A stretch of 64,000 nt of DNA, taken from NCBI GenBank assembly GCA_018417955.1, contig JACTVC010000031.1:492799-556798 (forward strand), in the 5' to 3' direction. How positions within the stretch are numbered: the stretch's first letter is position 1; each line of letters begins with the position of its first letter. This DNA is from Laccaria trichodermophora (Eukaryota > Basidiomycota > Agaricomycetes > Agaricales > Hydnangiaceae). Positions 44,439-56,999 of the stretch are shown here, one piece after another. The position numbers were made by a program, and so were the translations under genes. The notes under the pieces are model-generated. The model ran no database searches and was not told where the DNA came from. It saw only the letters and a list, made by a program, of their open reading frames with translations.

Positions 44439-46697
44439 ATGTCCGATACCTGGTTGCCGTCTTCCTGGAGAGAGAAACCGATAGCACAGGTACGCTATGT
44501 CATCTTATCGCTTGAGCAACGAGCTGACAAGTCGGTAGGATGTCAAATATCCGGACGAAAAGCATTTAGCAACGTATGGTGCCGATCGGTGAATCTCGAC
44601 ATGGCTCACCACTTCCTTAGCGTCCTCTCGAAGCTCTCCACGCTGCCTCCCATCGTTACTCCACAAGAGGTTCGAAAAAGAGCTACATGGATCTCTTACT
44701 GATTGACTGAGATCCCAACCTCAGATCGAGAGGCTGCGCTATCAACTCGGCCTCGTTCAGCGCAATGAGGCTTTCCTCCTTCATGCAGGTGATTGTGCCG
44801 AGAGTTTCGACGCGTGCACACACGTACGTCACCCCTGCATTACTCTCTCTCATTCTTATTCATTCTCATGGTTCTAGGAAAATATCTCCTCGAAAATCGG
44901 CCTTATCTTGTCTTTCTCGTTGATTCTCATCTGGGGCGCCCGTTTGCCTGTTGTACGTCGCTATTTGTCTACATTTTGACACTAACCACGGAGATCACAA
45001 GGTCCGAGTCGGGCGAATCGCAGGCCAGTACGCTAAACCACGTAGCAGCAGTTTCGAAAACGTAGGTGGCCGAGAGGTACTGAGTTTCAGGTGAGGATCG
45101 TACCCTTTTTTTACTTGGTTTCCTCGGGCTGACGTGATATCAAGAGGTGACAATGTAAACGGGTACGTAGTTTATTTGACAATTCGGCCAACCCTTAAAA
45201 CGCAAAAAAAAGACTCGACGTCAACGACCGCACCCCAGATCCAGAGCGTCTCCTTCGGCAGGTGGAGGTTCTTTTGAATGATGATATGCGTCTCACTTGT
45301 ACAGAGCTTACTTTCATTCGACGACAACGTTGAACTACCTCCGTGGCCTTCTCACATCTGGCTTTGCCTCTCTGCACCATCCTCGGGATTGGTCGTTAGC
45401 CCATGTCCGCTCTCCATCTTTACGGTGAGCACTATCAACCATCAAGCTTATTGTCATACAGAAGGTTAGCCACGCAGACGCGAGTTTGAGACTATCGTAG
45501 ACGGTCTTTCGGACGCTCTAGATTTCAGTCGCACGATAGGAGTGGAGTCGAATAGCACGTCGTACGAACGAGGTGGGGGACGAGGAACACTCGGAGAAGT
45601 GGATTTCTACACAAGGTGCACGGCATGCTTTCGCGCTTTTCGGCTTACCAAATAAACTAACCAACAGCCACGAGGGCTTAATGCTCGCCTACGAAGAAGC
45701 GCTCACCCGAGAATTCACGAGTTCGAATAAGAAGCATCACTACAATACCTCGGCACACTTCCTTTGGATTGGAGACCGCACTCGCCAGCTCACGGGTGCT
45801 CATGTGGAATACTTTAGGGGAATCAGGAACCCCATTGGAATCAAAATTGGACCTAGCATGGAAGCTGGCGAGCTGAGCAGGCTTCTGGATAGTGAATTGT
45901 GTTATTCTTGGCACATTTCCCTCTACTGACTATACATACTCTAGTCGTCAATCCAGACAAGGAGACTGGAAGGGTGACGTTGATTACGCGCTACGGGGCT
46001 CGGAAGGTATGGACCGATGATTCTTCGATTTACCCCTATCTAATTCTAGATACAGATCGACGACCACCTTGCTGGGCACATCAGCGCCGTCCAAAAGTCA
46101 GGCCATCCAGTCGCTTGGATATGCGATCCAATGCATGGGAAGTAAGTAGTGTGCTGGATCTGATGATCTCGACCTTACTTGACTTCAAACCTTCTAATCC
46201 TAGCACCCTCACCTCCAGTAGTGGGTTGAAGACGAGGAACTTTGGTACCATCATCGAAGAGCTTACTGCGTGTCTCAGAATCCATAATGCGTGTAATTCT
46301 CGCCTTGGAGGTGTAAGTCTTGAATTTACTGGGGAGTTGAACGAAGAGGGCTTTAGTGTTACTGAATGTGTTGGGGGGAGTATGGAGCTCTCGGAGGAGG
46401 AACTTGGATTGAGGTATCAGGTGTGTACCTCTCCCCGCGCCTTGTTGGCTTTGTTTAAAATCTCGTCAATATCTAGTCGTTCTGTGACCCACGACTCAAT
46501 TTCGAGCAGAGCCTTGGTATGTTGTTCTAAGACCTATTCCTCATATTGTTTCGCTGACATGTTCAGACGTTGCGTTCCTTATCTCCAATCACTTCAAACA
46601 AGAACGCCGGAATGGAAACAAGCCTGGGGCTGTCGACGGTACTGACGTACTCTACTCGGAGCTCGGAGGCCGTCCTCAGACTCCCAACGACGTATGA
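44439..46697 (+). CDS. 3-deoxy-D-arabino-heptulosonate-7-phosphate synthase, class II
   Basis: First step of the shikimate pathway: PEP + erythrose-4-phosphate to DAHP. The start [17 protein letters not shown] is family-typical. Then [49 protein letters not shown] (metal/PEP site region), [146 protein letters not shown] and [11 protein letters not shown]. It ends [11 protein letters not shown] at 46697. At least a dozen introns of about 45-60 bp are required; one (45258-45304) must start with GC to give LLR-AYFHS. All conserved catalytic blocks are present and the frame is intact. Confidence 0.92.
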
Positions 46698-46926
46698 TAC
46701 AACTCTACATCTTGTACTTTTGTGTCTACAAGGCTTGGTTGTCGAAAGTTTTGTTTGGTGGGGCACTCCTAGACCCACCATGGCTTTCCCCCGTTTCAAG
46801 AAAGTACAGAGTCTACGCGGAGCGTGAGATTAGATGAGATTGAATTACAATAACAGCAACAAGTCACGAGATGTTCTGGCGTGCGCCATCTCGTTGATCA
46901 AGTTGACAGCAGGATCGTAATACCCT

Positions 46927-48776
46927 TTGACATCCACCATATATCCCGCTCGGACGACAATGCTCAACGCGTTGAAAGTCTCCACTGGGAGAAGTGAAAA
47001 GCTCCCGATTGACGAGTTCGAGCACATAACACATCCAATTTCAAGTCATTCTCAAGGTTATGCTCCCTTGCCAACGGGGCCTGGACAGCCTCGGAGCGAC
47101 ACGGATCTTCTTGAAGGGGACCCCGACAGGAAAGAAAAAAGGCGTCGGTTTTGGCCCTTCCTCGCCACTCTCCTCGTGCTCCCTTGTCTCCCCATTCTTT
47201 GGTCCTCCAACCATTTTTGTCGCACCTCGAAACTAACGTATCGATATCCGTCCAACAAGGACTATTATTGGGCGGCATACAATCCATATTTTCCTGTCGA
47301 AGGATATCCACCCCCGCCTATTGGATGTCAAATAGATCAAGTATGCCTTGTGATTATCCACGTACTCCGTTCTCATCCTTATTCTTCTAGGTCAATATCG
47401 CAAGTATTGCTCTATAGGGCCTGGAATTTGATCTCAACAGTTTAAACAACAGATCCAGAGACACGGTGCCCGTTTCCCAACAGTGGATGCCGCAGCGCGC
47501 ATAGCCGGCGCTCTCTCGAAACTTCAGTCAGCGGGAGAATATTTGGATCCGAAACTTGACTTTTTAAAAACCTACACGTATTCTCTCGGAACGGATGATC
47601 TTGTTCCATTTGGTGCAATGCAGTGCGTTCTTATCGCCTCCGATGAGTTATTATCTGCTAATTATTGTTAGATCTTTGCAGGCCGGTGGGGAATCTTACG
47701 TGCGATACAAGCATTTAATCTCAAAAAAGGACCTGCCTTTCGTGAGGGCGGCAAGCAGCAAAAGGGTTGTAAAATCTGCTAGGAAATGGACTCAAGGTAC
47801 ACAGTTAGAATCACCCCTTGGTCACGCTTTTTATTTCCCGGATCTTCAGGGTTCTCGCTTGCGAGCCACCACATTCACAACCCCAGCTTATCTGTGATCA
47901 TCTCTGAACATGTGAGGCTTTTCGTTAACAATAAAATATGGCTGATGAATGGCGGTCAGGGAAACTGTACTCTAACTAACAAAATGTGTCCAAACTCGGG
48001 GGAACCTTCTGAGCAGACGGACGCCTGGGCACGCATTTATGGTTCCCCCATTGCCGCGAGACTTAACTCAGTCGCCCCTGGAGCAAATCTTCTTCCGGAG
48101 GATATCCCTGACCTCATGCCGCTCTGCCCATTTGAAACCGTAGCGACAGAAAAGAAGAGCCCCTTTTGTGCTCTTTTCACCAAAGAAGAGTTCCAGAATT
48201 ATGAGTATTACATGGATTTGGAAAAGTATTATAGAACCGGGTATGCCTCATAGTTTTTGAAGTTGACAATTTGACAATTTTTGTACCAGATACGGCCAGG
48301 CGTTAGGCCCCGTCCAAGGGGTTGGGTACGTCAATGAACTCCTCGCACGCCTCACGGGAAAGCCTGTTCGCGACAATACGCAAACAAATAGAACTTTGGA
48401 TTCCTCTCCCATTACGTTCCCGCTGAACCATACGATCTATGCCGACTTCTCGCACGATAACGAGTTGATCGCTATCTACTCTGCTATAGGTCTGTTCAAG
48501 CAGCCCGAACCCTTGGATCCGACGAATCCTAACCCAGGAAGAACGTGGGTAGCGAGTCACCTGGTACCATTCAGTGGGAGAATGGTGACGGAAAGGCTTA
48601 GTTGCGCGGACCGCGGGAGAAAGTATGTGAGGATATTGGTGAACGATGCATTGCAGCCTTTGGAATTTTGTGGAGGTGGTGATGGTTTGTGTCTGCTTGA
48701 AGCCTTCGTCGACAGTCAAGGGTATGCTCGAAGCGATGGCGCTGGTGACTTTGAAAAATGCCGACCAAGGAAGTAA
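46927..48776 (+). CDS. Phytase-type histidine acid phosphatase
   Basis: Branch-2 histidine phosphatase, most likely releasing phosphate from phytate outside the cell. The catalytic RHGxRxP is in IQRHGARFPTVDAAAR and the proton-donor HD in FSHDNEL. Substrate-proximal blocks: RAASSKRVVKSARKW, CPFETVA, YYMDLEKYYRTGYGQALGP, VQGVGYVNELLARL. The last exon ends in the Cys-containing GGGDGLCLLEAFVDSQGYAR. The N terminus is cytosol-like and then has a TM segment (FWPFLATLLVLPCLPILW), so the protein may be a type II membrane protein or use an internal signal anchor. The alternative start MLNALKVSTG lies at 46960. The intron just before the catalytic motif (47400-47452) has the classical GCAAGT donor. 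Intact. Confidence 0.9.
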
Positions 48777-49244
48777 ATAATTATACCCCCTCAAGAGATT
48801 TGTACTTGGTGATATCAGCTTTCTCTCAAGGCTTTGCGCCGTTTTTCTTTGTGACGCCATCCCCCTAACCCCGTATCTCCCTATTCTTCCCCACTCCAAT
48901 CCAATTCAGTTCTTTTCCAAATCAAACATTTTTTTTTTTTTTTCACCGACAAACCGGAATCCACGGTCGAGGTGCACTATTTTTACTAACGTCGATTTCA
49001 GTCTTGCAGTCTGAATTCTTTCGAACCATGTGTGGAACGGAAATTTTGCTATATCTCATGTCGCTTCTAGGGATACCCAGATCCGCCTTCAGAGCGTGCG
49101 TCACAAGCTTTGTGCGCATTGCTCATAATATATGTACAGGAATATCTTCTGGTTTGAATATAAATGCTTTGTGGTGTCGCAACATTGAAGCTTGATTTCT
49201 TGTTAGACTTTACCAACTTGCCTCCGTAATTCCAATCTGTATCT
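48777..49244. other. Intergenic, with a poly-T tract
   Basis: Contains a T homopolymer of about 16 bp at 48930-48946. The left border of the duplicated segment (see 49213 onward) lies in this interval. No gene. Confidence 0.45.
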
Positions 49245-51470
49245 TTACTTCGCCCCAGCAAGCCGCGTTACATACTCAACCAACGCCCTAAAAAGCCCAC
49301 CATTAATCCAAGTCCCACTAAGCATTCAAAGCCAAGTCTCACCTCACAGGCCGACCAGTCATACCCTTTTCTTGGTACGGCGTGGGCCTCGTAGCCTACC
49401 AAAGGGAAGAACTGAGCAACAGACTTGAGTAAAAGATGAAGAAGAAACAAACCTCCATGGATCCAGCAATATCTATGTGCGCCCATTTCATCTCTGGTTC
49501 TTTACCCTCTTCGGGGCTGGCGCCCTCAGCGAAGGCTTTGAGGAACAGCGCAGCTGTGCATGAGCCTGCGGGTCTACCTCCGGTCTGAAAAGTGGAGGTA
49601 GTTATTAGTTGACGGGAGGGAAGGGATGAGGCGAGGGGAGGTGAAGCGGGAGGTGTGAAAGAGAACGCACATTTTGCAAATCGGCATTACTGGAATAAAT
49701 TTGCGGGCCAAAATCTTCATCCAACGGCATGCGCCAGAACCTATCGTACTCGACCTCACCCGCAGCGTGGAGCTCGTTCCACAGTTCATCTGAAGTCTAC
49801 AAAACGATTCACGTCATATCATCATTGAGGGAAAAGGTCAGGAATAGACGGACTGAGAATACGCCGGAGTACACCTCGCCAACAGCGATCACCATGGCTC
49901 TAAGAAGCATGAGATCAACATGGCGGCCATGGAGGAGGGGGTAGATCTCACCCTGTGAGAGTGGCGACGTCGATAAGTGTATGTGGTTTATACTCAGTTG
50001 CCGTGTAGTAGATCGCATCTGCCGAACTAGTCATGTCTTTGTGCAATGGAGAGCCAAGGACGAGACGTACCAGCAAGAACCAACCGCCCCTCGGCGTCCG
50101 TGTTATCCACTTCTACCGATTTACCGTTCATGGCGTAAAATCTATGGGTACAACATCGTAAGCATCAATGAAGAAATATAGAGGGCTCACATATCACCAG
50201 GCTTAGTAGCGCTGGGTCCGGGCATGTTCTCGGTCAGAGGAGTAGTGACAACGAGATTGACACTAACAAAAGTTAAGAGAGGTTCGGAGAAAGCTGGAGA
50301 AAATACAGTACGGTAGCTGCAATTTGGCGATGGCCCATGCGGCCGAGACGACGGCCGCCGCGCCTCCCATGTCTCCACGCATCGGTTTCATACCCTAACC
50401 AAGATGAGTGACGAGATGATAGGACTTGAGGGATGGACGTACCGCTCCAGGCTTCAAGCTGATGCCGCCCGAATCAAACGTGATGCCCTTTCCGACAAAG
50501 GCCAGTGGTGGGGCGTTTTTGTCTGAGGCGCCTTTGTAGTGACTGGTGGAGTTAAGTACGACGTGGGGGATAGGAGGAGCTGGACATACATCTCGAGGAT
50601 TTTCGCTGGCTCTGTGGTGCCTTGTGTAACGGAAAGAAAAACGTTCTGAAATGACGATGAGATCAGGTAGATTTATTGAGTCCAAATGAGGGTTACCATG
50701 TTTTTTGAAGCGGCCCAGGCTTCGTCTCGGACGATGATCTCGACGTTTGGAATGTCAGCAAAATTTTCCTTCGCTCGCTTGGTAAACTCCTAAAGCGGAT
50801 GTCAGGATCTCGCGTCACACCTTATGAGGAGATACAAACCGTTGGCGTAAGGATGTTAGCTGGGAGTTCCATGAGCTGCAAGAGTATGGGTAAGATACAT
50901 TTCATGACGTGTCATGAGTACGCACCGTACGAGCAAAGTTTTGGGCCTGGGCGAAAATAACACCTCGATCCCATTCCTTGGAGGTCTGAAGAGGCGCAAA
51001 GGTAAGCTTCGGAGGAATGGGTTCTGTGACATTGGGGTTGAATCGCGATGGCGGAGAGGTCTTCAGGGTGAAGCTGTACAGAGCCAGATGTGCGGCGACA
51101 GCTAAAGTAGTCGATCAGATAGATGGCTACGCAAATGCGAGGAAAACTGACCAGCAGCGTGAGGGTCTGCAGACTCATCCACGATGACATCCTTGACGCC
51201 TTCCAACTCCTTCAACGCCTTCACGCCGTTTCCAACAGACTTCCTGACCAATTCCCTCTTGGCGTCGGCACTCTTCTCCGCGAAGCCACTGCCCAAAGAC
51301 GATACAGTCGTGACCTTGCCCTGTGGGGTGTTGTAGAACGTCCGGGTCGTCCCCACTTTTGGTGGCTTGTCTCCCTGCGGAGTTGAGTTCCAGAGCTCTG
51401 CAACGTCAGTTGCAGGCGCAATCTGGACGGGTGTCTTGAGGTCGTATGGAACGATGAATGCGGAAGACAT
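49245..51470 (-). CDS. Leucine aminopeptidase, M17 family, copy A (intact)
   Basis: Cytosol-type, two-metal aminopeptidase that removes N-terminal Leu and similar residues; a hexamer in known members. Start [19 protein letters not shown] (51470). An in-frame upstream MLRSVTRLLPPSSYRISHRT (51529) looks like a mitochondrial presequence, so two starts may be used. Key blocks: [48 protein letters not shown] (metal-binding Lys/Asp), [17 protein letters not shown], the M17 signature [32 protein letters not shown] and [15 protein letters not shown]. The end is [11 protein letters not shown] with stop at 49245. Ten or more short introns, all GT-AG where checked. The catalytic residues of the family are kept. 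Confidence 0.9.
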
Positions 51471-51659
51471 TGTACGATGGGATATCCGATAAGAAGATGG
51501 TGGCAACAGTCGGGTGACCGATCGGAGCATGGAATGAGATGTAATATTGTGTGTTGACTTGTATGCGTGCCATCCTTCTTTCATGATCACCTTCACACTT
51601 CGTGCATACATAACAAGTTGGTGGTACGAACAGTTCCTCCCATTCGCCACCCTCGTTCT

Positions 51660-53800
51660 CTAATCCCCAGATAACCCTTCACCGCGATGGGCACCTATCC
51701 GTCCACAACGACCGAAGCAGCTGTTCCTGCTCTGCTTGAGCAGCGCCATCGACTTGGCGCGTTTCACGTTGTTCCCAACCAGCGACCGATGGTACACCTT
51801 CTGATACACACACGGAAAGGTAAGCTACAAGTCCCCCTGGCTCGGATTGACGATAACTCACCTCATAATCTTCCCAACCTACGCCGACCCCTCTATCCGC
51901 TTCCACTCTTCACCCCCTTCAAACGCCTGCCGAATGGGCTCAAACACGCTCCCAACCCCACTCAACGTGACCATCGCCTGCAAATACCCTGGGTGAACCT
52001 TCTTCTCCCCAAATCCATCCCTTCAATGACAGTAACGCGACGCGCCTCCGAGTTTCGCATCGTATTCAACGGTGAACACGATTCCAGAGGGCGTGGCGTT
52101 GGTCGTCTAGGCCAGGTTCGAGCTCCCCACGCAAAAGGGCGGCCTTCTAAACGACGTTGGGAGAGTTGAGAACGTTGGATTTGGGGTGGGACACGGACCT
52201 TGCCTATTCGTTAGGTGTGGCGTTTGGCGTAATCGAGTCAGGGAGCGTAGGATTCCGCGATTGTGACGATGTTGCGCGGGTGGAAGAGCTGTTGGCCTGG
52301 AAACGGAGAGGAAGAGGGAGACGTGAGTTTCAGTGAACTATACACGACGTTAGGGGGCACGTACCATTCTTTCCCCTCCCTTTTCTACGCTGCGTGCTCG
52401 TCTATCCACCCGTACTCCCTCGATGACCGAGTTTTTCCGAAACGTTTAGCGTTGTCGACGTCCTGGTGATCACGGTAAGCGTACACGAAACGTCTCGCGT
52501 TAGGAACGACTTACCAGCATACATCTTGAAGAATACGTCGCGTGCATCGTGCTGCGTGTTGGAAATGCCGACGATGAAGTCTTCGTGTCCAGTGGAATGG
52601 ACGACGGACGACGTGGGCAGCTGGTGGTGGTAAGAGGTAAGTCACTAGCGTCACACGTTACAATGTTACTGTCTGCTCACCATTTCCCACAGCCGCAACG
52701 CCCAACTTCAGCCACCCTTGAGATCAGTTGATTTCTATCGGGATTCGTACACGAAGACTTACGTTCTGTAGGTGTTCACGCCATCGCAAACGATGTCGAC
52801 GCTATAACGCACAGGTAAGTGATCAGTACAAACGCGGAAAGACACTAACGTACCTTCTAGAGTTTCATCATCGGCACAGCGCTGTCGTTACGCAGGAAAC
52901 GCGACGAACGAGCTGGAAACAGGCTTCCAGGTGAGTAAACCTTGTGTACTCCAGGAGACGTTGACGAAATGGCGTACTTTTTGCAGAATCAACGTATCCA
53001 CGACGTCCACACCTCGCACCGCCTATTCTGCCCATCCAGACCATCCGATGGTGCACGTCGCGTAGAAACAAGGCGGAAAAGTTGACGATGGGGACCTGAG
53101 GGGCACGAGTAGCGTGGTAAGTAAGGACCAGGTGCAGAACTCATGTTAACGAAAACTCACCGTTGTCGTCAGCGCCGTCACAAACAACCTGCGGAAAAGG
53201 GATATCAGCAAGGGTAAGTCAACGTTGTGCACCACAAAAAGGACGTTGATGTACCTGATTTCCGTCTAGCATTCCGTTACGCTTGACGTCGAAGGGAAAG
53301 TCCTAAACGTCGATGAGCAACGTCAAGATCAGCGGACGACGAGACGACTTACCAGTCAATGACGACGACGATTGGAGGACGACGAGGAGAGGGGAGCGGA
53401 CGTTGACGACGAAAGAAGAAGAGCGGGAGGAGGAGAGGGAATGTAAGTAAGTGGGTGCTGATGAAAGATATTGGACTAACCAGGTCGTCTTTATAGGTCT
53501 TCTCGCTTGGCGGTAAGTAGCCGGGTTGTGACTGACGTGACGCAAAAACGTTGTGGAAGCAGGGTCTTGTTTCGTGCAGGGTTCGGATCCAAGGAACCGG
53601 GGACGGAGGATATGGTCTTTGCGTAAGTTTCGTATCCATCCATTCCATTGGTTTCTTAATTCACTCCGGCGTCGTCTAGTGTACTTTTTCATTAGGTATC
53701 ACTCAAGGTACATTCAATCCATCTATGAAAGAAGTACCGACTAAATTACACAGACAGATATTTTCATTACTACGCGGGAATCGCTCCCATTCACGAAAGG
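51660..53800. other. Duplicated intron-like/exon-like region, gene unrecognised (copy A)
   Basis: The first part (51679-52170, minus) reads VTLSGVGSVFEPIRQAFEGG and TVEYDAKLGGAS with several frame changes, and looks like a decayed gene. The following 1.6 kb (plus) alternates GTAAGT-like and TTGCAG-like signals every 50-120 bp, with words such as CGACG in between. I could not build a continuous protein. Copy B (61570-63740) has the same layout with indels, including a run without the interruption around IGWEDYEV. Probably remnants of a multi-exon gene. Confidence 0.35.
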
Positions 53801-54000
53801 CGCAGAACGCTTGAAGAAAATCCAAGCCACATCGTTCAATATCAAAGTACGTACATTCATCAGACCCTTGATGAATTATTTTCTGATAGTTGAAAGTTCA
53901 GAACGCCGTTTTTCGATTCGGAATCGGGAGAGGAGATGGAGGACACGTTCAGCGCCCAAAGAACTTACACGCTTTGGTATTTCCTACGCGAGTGAGTGTA
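53755..54000 (+). other. Exon-like pair of unrecognised gene (copy A)
   Basis: ACAG at about 53752 followed by an open segment (in one frame IFITTRESLPFTKGAERLKK, in another RYFHYYAGIAPIHERRRTLE) to a GTACGT donor at 53847; then an acceptor TTCAG near 53899 and a second open segment to GTGAGT at 53992. The second segment shares its AATCGGGAGAGGAGATGGAGG core with the tandem array that follows. Identity unknown. Confidence 0.3.
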
Positions 54001-55520
54001 CTATAATTCTACTACATTAATAAACAAATTTCGAAACTTTCTTTATTCAAGAAACGCGAAAGCGTATTACAACAAATGGTGAATTTGGACGATAAACACT
54101 TTAGTGAGCACACACTCGCTCACAAACTTCTTACACCAGAACTTCTGATTTCCTAAGTGCAGGGACACCGGGGATACTACCCGAATAGCACCCTGACACG
54201 TCAAGATGGAAAATCCGTGTGTGCGGTTCAAGCGCGATGTAGAATCGGGGGAGGAGGAGCAGATCCTCACCTATCGCTCGGAAGGTACGTCCGCTGGCTC
54301 TGTCAACGTCTCGAATCACTGATACTATTGAGGAATTAGGCAAAGATACATGAGATGTCATTGTGCACATCTGGCATACGGCGAATGGAGGAACTTCAGG
54401 AATGGTACGAAATATGGAAAACTACGCGCCCGCCGTAATCTTTCGCTGACGGAAGGTTACAGGTATCCAGGCACACAGATGGCATTGTTCCAAAGAAGAC
54501 CCTGACGTGTAAAAGCGTCAGTTTCGCCAATTCGTTTGAAGCGCGATGGATACGGAATTGGGTGAGGAGGAGGAAGTTATCATTATATGTACGTTTTTGC
54601 GTGCTCGACTGTGCTACCATTTGTTGAGAAGTCTTGAATAGATTTAGGAATAGATATCCGAGCTACACTTGGACGAAAAGGATGCATTACGAATGGAGGA
54701 AGTTAGAGAGTGGTTCGGAATACTGGTAAGTTGTGCACGCATGCTAGTATCTTCCACTGACAAAAGCTCTGGAAATTCAGGTACATACTTGGCAGGGTTT
54801 TGAATAAGACCCTGACACGTAGGACTGTCCACTTTACGAACCTGTTTCAAGTGAGATGGGGAAATGAGATTCGGGGGAGGAGGAGACCATTGTCCTCACT
54901 TCGAATATTCTCGCTCCATTGGGTTTATACGTTGTTGTGAAGCCTCTACAGTACGTAGGTATGCATTTATGAGTCGTAGCTTGATAGAAATTGTACACTA
55001 TGAATGGAGCAAGGTCATTCAAGTCCCTTGCATTGTATATGAATATCGGGCGCGGATTCCGCACTCGCATCTTCCGCTCGCAAAAGTTCTGCAAGTTCAG
55101 GCACAGGGTTGGCAGGGTTCCGAAGAAGACCCTGATGTGTAGAATGAATCGTTTTGAGAATGTGTTTCAAGCGTAATGAAGAAATCGGAATCGGGGGAGG
55201 AGGAGATCATCCTCCATACAATAGATATCTGCACGTCTGCGCACTCGTTCATTGCTAGAATATGTCAAATACATTTATGAATATGCATATGAGTTGCAAA
55301 TTGTAGACTACGAATAGAAAAAGGTAGAGGATTGTATAAGTAGAATGCAGGGGATGATGGGCGCAGTGCGCCCAGGTTACACCTTCCACTGGCCAAAGCA
55401 CTGGAAATCCAGGTACAGGGTTTACAGGGTTCCGAGGGTTCCGAAAAAGAACCTGAAATGTTCATTATACAGATGCGTTCCAAGCGCGTTGAAGAATCAG
55501 GAAACGAGGAAGTCGCGTTC
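53880..55520. repeat. Diverged tandem array, period about 311-320 bp
   Basis: Anchors AATCGGG(G)GAGGAGG at about 53925, 54244, 54555, 54870 and 55190, and A-GACCCTGACACGT-like anchors at about 54189, 54500, 54811, 55125 and 55450, give five to six copies with a constant spacing. Units are strongly diverged. The first unit overlaps the exon-like block at 53.9 kb. Only the start of the matching array is inside the window for the second duplicate. Confidence 0.65.
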
Positions 55521-56999
55521 TAATCTCTTTCAATCCTTGTCAAAACCGTCATGTTAGACCGTTGAGTAGTTTATATTTCAAATGACTACGTAAAACATGG
55601 GGGTACAGAATTAATTGAAAGGCAAAGTAGGGGAAACAAAATGGCAGAAGAGCCGTGTTTGAAGTACACATCTCCGCTCCAATCTTGCGTTACGCAAAAT
55701 GCCCAGACTTCAAGACACGTGTACTCGGATAATATCTCCGACTAACACTGCGAGGTGACCTGTACGGAGCTGTTCTAATAAAGCTCCAAGAGCGCACAAT
55801 CATGAACGACGAGGAGACTGCTTAAATAGTGACGTGGTAGCCTCAGGTTTCTGCTCGTACCGTCATCTGCAGGCGCTAAATTTCTGAATGTCAAGGATAA
55901 AAAAAATTAGGTTTGAAGGGTAAGAACGTTCTCAAACGTACACACCGGTGGCGACAGCTGACCACTTATCTCCCAAAAAAGTTTCACGCTCACATGCGAC
56001 GACTCGGAGTTGAGAGGCGTTTGCGAGATGTACGCTGTAAACCTAAAAACAACACGCATGAGATAATTTTGTTCCTGCAGAGCAATTACTTACCATTTGG
56101 CATAGATTGTCCTTGACAACAAAATCCCCACTGATTTGCAAAGCGCTGGACCTGGAGAGTAGAATTTATGGTAAGTATGGTAAAATATGGCAGACACATT
56201 GAATTAGATACGAAGCGCATGCATTTTCGGAGTAGCTGGAAAAGACATGGTGATGAGAGTGGAGTCGTGACTAGCTATCCAGTCATTCGGGATTTACATA
56301 CCACAGGTGGAGGGTGAAAGATTCATATCCCAGAAAATTTACATAAGCAGAATTAGCGAGGGCAAGAATTTGAGTGGTGAGGGGAGGAGGAATGGGGGGA
56401 AAAGCTGAGCCACAGAAAATCGAACACACAAAGTTTGATAGCTCCGGATTTTTGATTCGAGGTGCGTGTCCCTAGAATATTCTCCTGATCACTCTATTCC
56501 TGGAATGTTGGCAAGCTAAAATTGCAAGGTCCCCGTGCATTGTTTGTCGGCTGGTTACTTCCGACAATACTTACTCACACTAAACCTTGTTGATTTTCCT
56601 TGGCACTCAGAGGTATAAGTAGATTCAGAAATATGTGAATGCTCGCCCTTCCCCTTGCCTTCATTATGCCTCTATGCTGCCCTGCTCTCATCTGAATTGT
56701 CACGTAAGTTGCTTGGCAAGTTGTTGTTACATTTTCACTCACCATCACCATCCAGTCAGAAGTTGTTGTTGACGACGTTCACATATCCCGCTCTGGTGGG
56801 TCAAACTTTGTTTGTTCTTCCCCAAGTTGACTAACAATTCCATTTTGGGCCAAACAGCTTTGCTTTCCTCCACCACCTCTGCGCTCGTCGTCTCAGCCAT
56901 TATGCATGCCCAGGTCATGCAAGTCAACTTGGTCTGTGATCCTTCACTTCTGTTTGCTAATGAAACCTCACAACAATGTATTGCCTCCCATAGAACTCG
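55521..56999. other. Intergenic/repeat-flanking region without recognisable gene
   Basis: No motif-bearing frame in 1.5 kb. Frames at 55913-56116 (+) and 56812-57009 (+) show no features. Confidence 0.35.

Larger units (their letters stand above)
49213..54060. repeat. Segmental duplication, copy A
   Basis: Aligns base for base with 59131-64000 at an offset of 9912-9943 bp, with very high identity interrupted by small indels and some clustered substitutions. The left border is sharp: AACTTGCCTC starts the similarity in both copies. The right border lies beyond the window for copy B. It carries leucine aminopeptidase A and the region 51.7-54 kb. Confidence 0.9.

Noticed and set aside
44990..45110. 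tRNA-like words (TGGCCGAGAGG, GGATCG...TTTTTT) resembling box A and a Pol III terminator
   Set aside because: They fall inside well-conserved DAHP synthase exons ([22 protein letters not shown]) and the following intron; no tRNA fold can be drawn.
48926..48946. Poly-T run as terminator or retroelement tail
   Set aside because: No retroelement coding sequence or target duplication next to it; treated as simple sequence.
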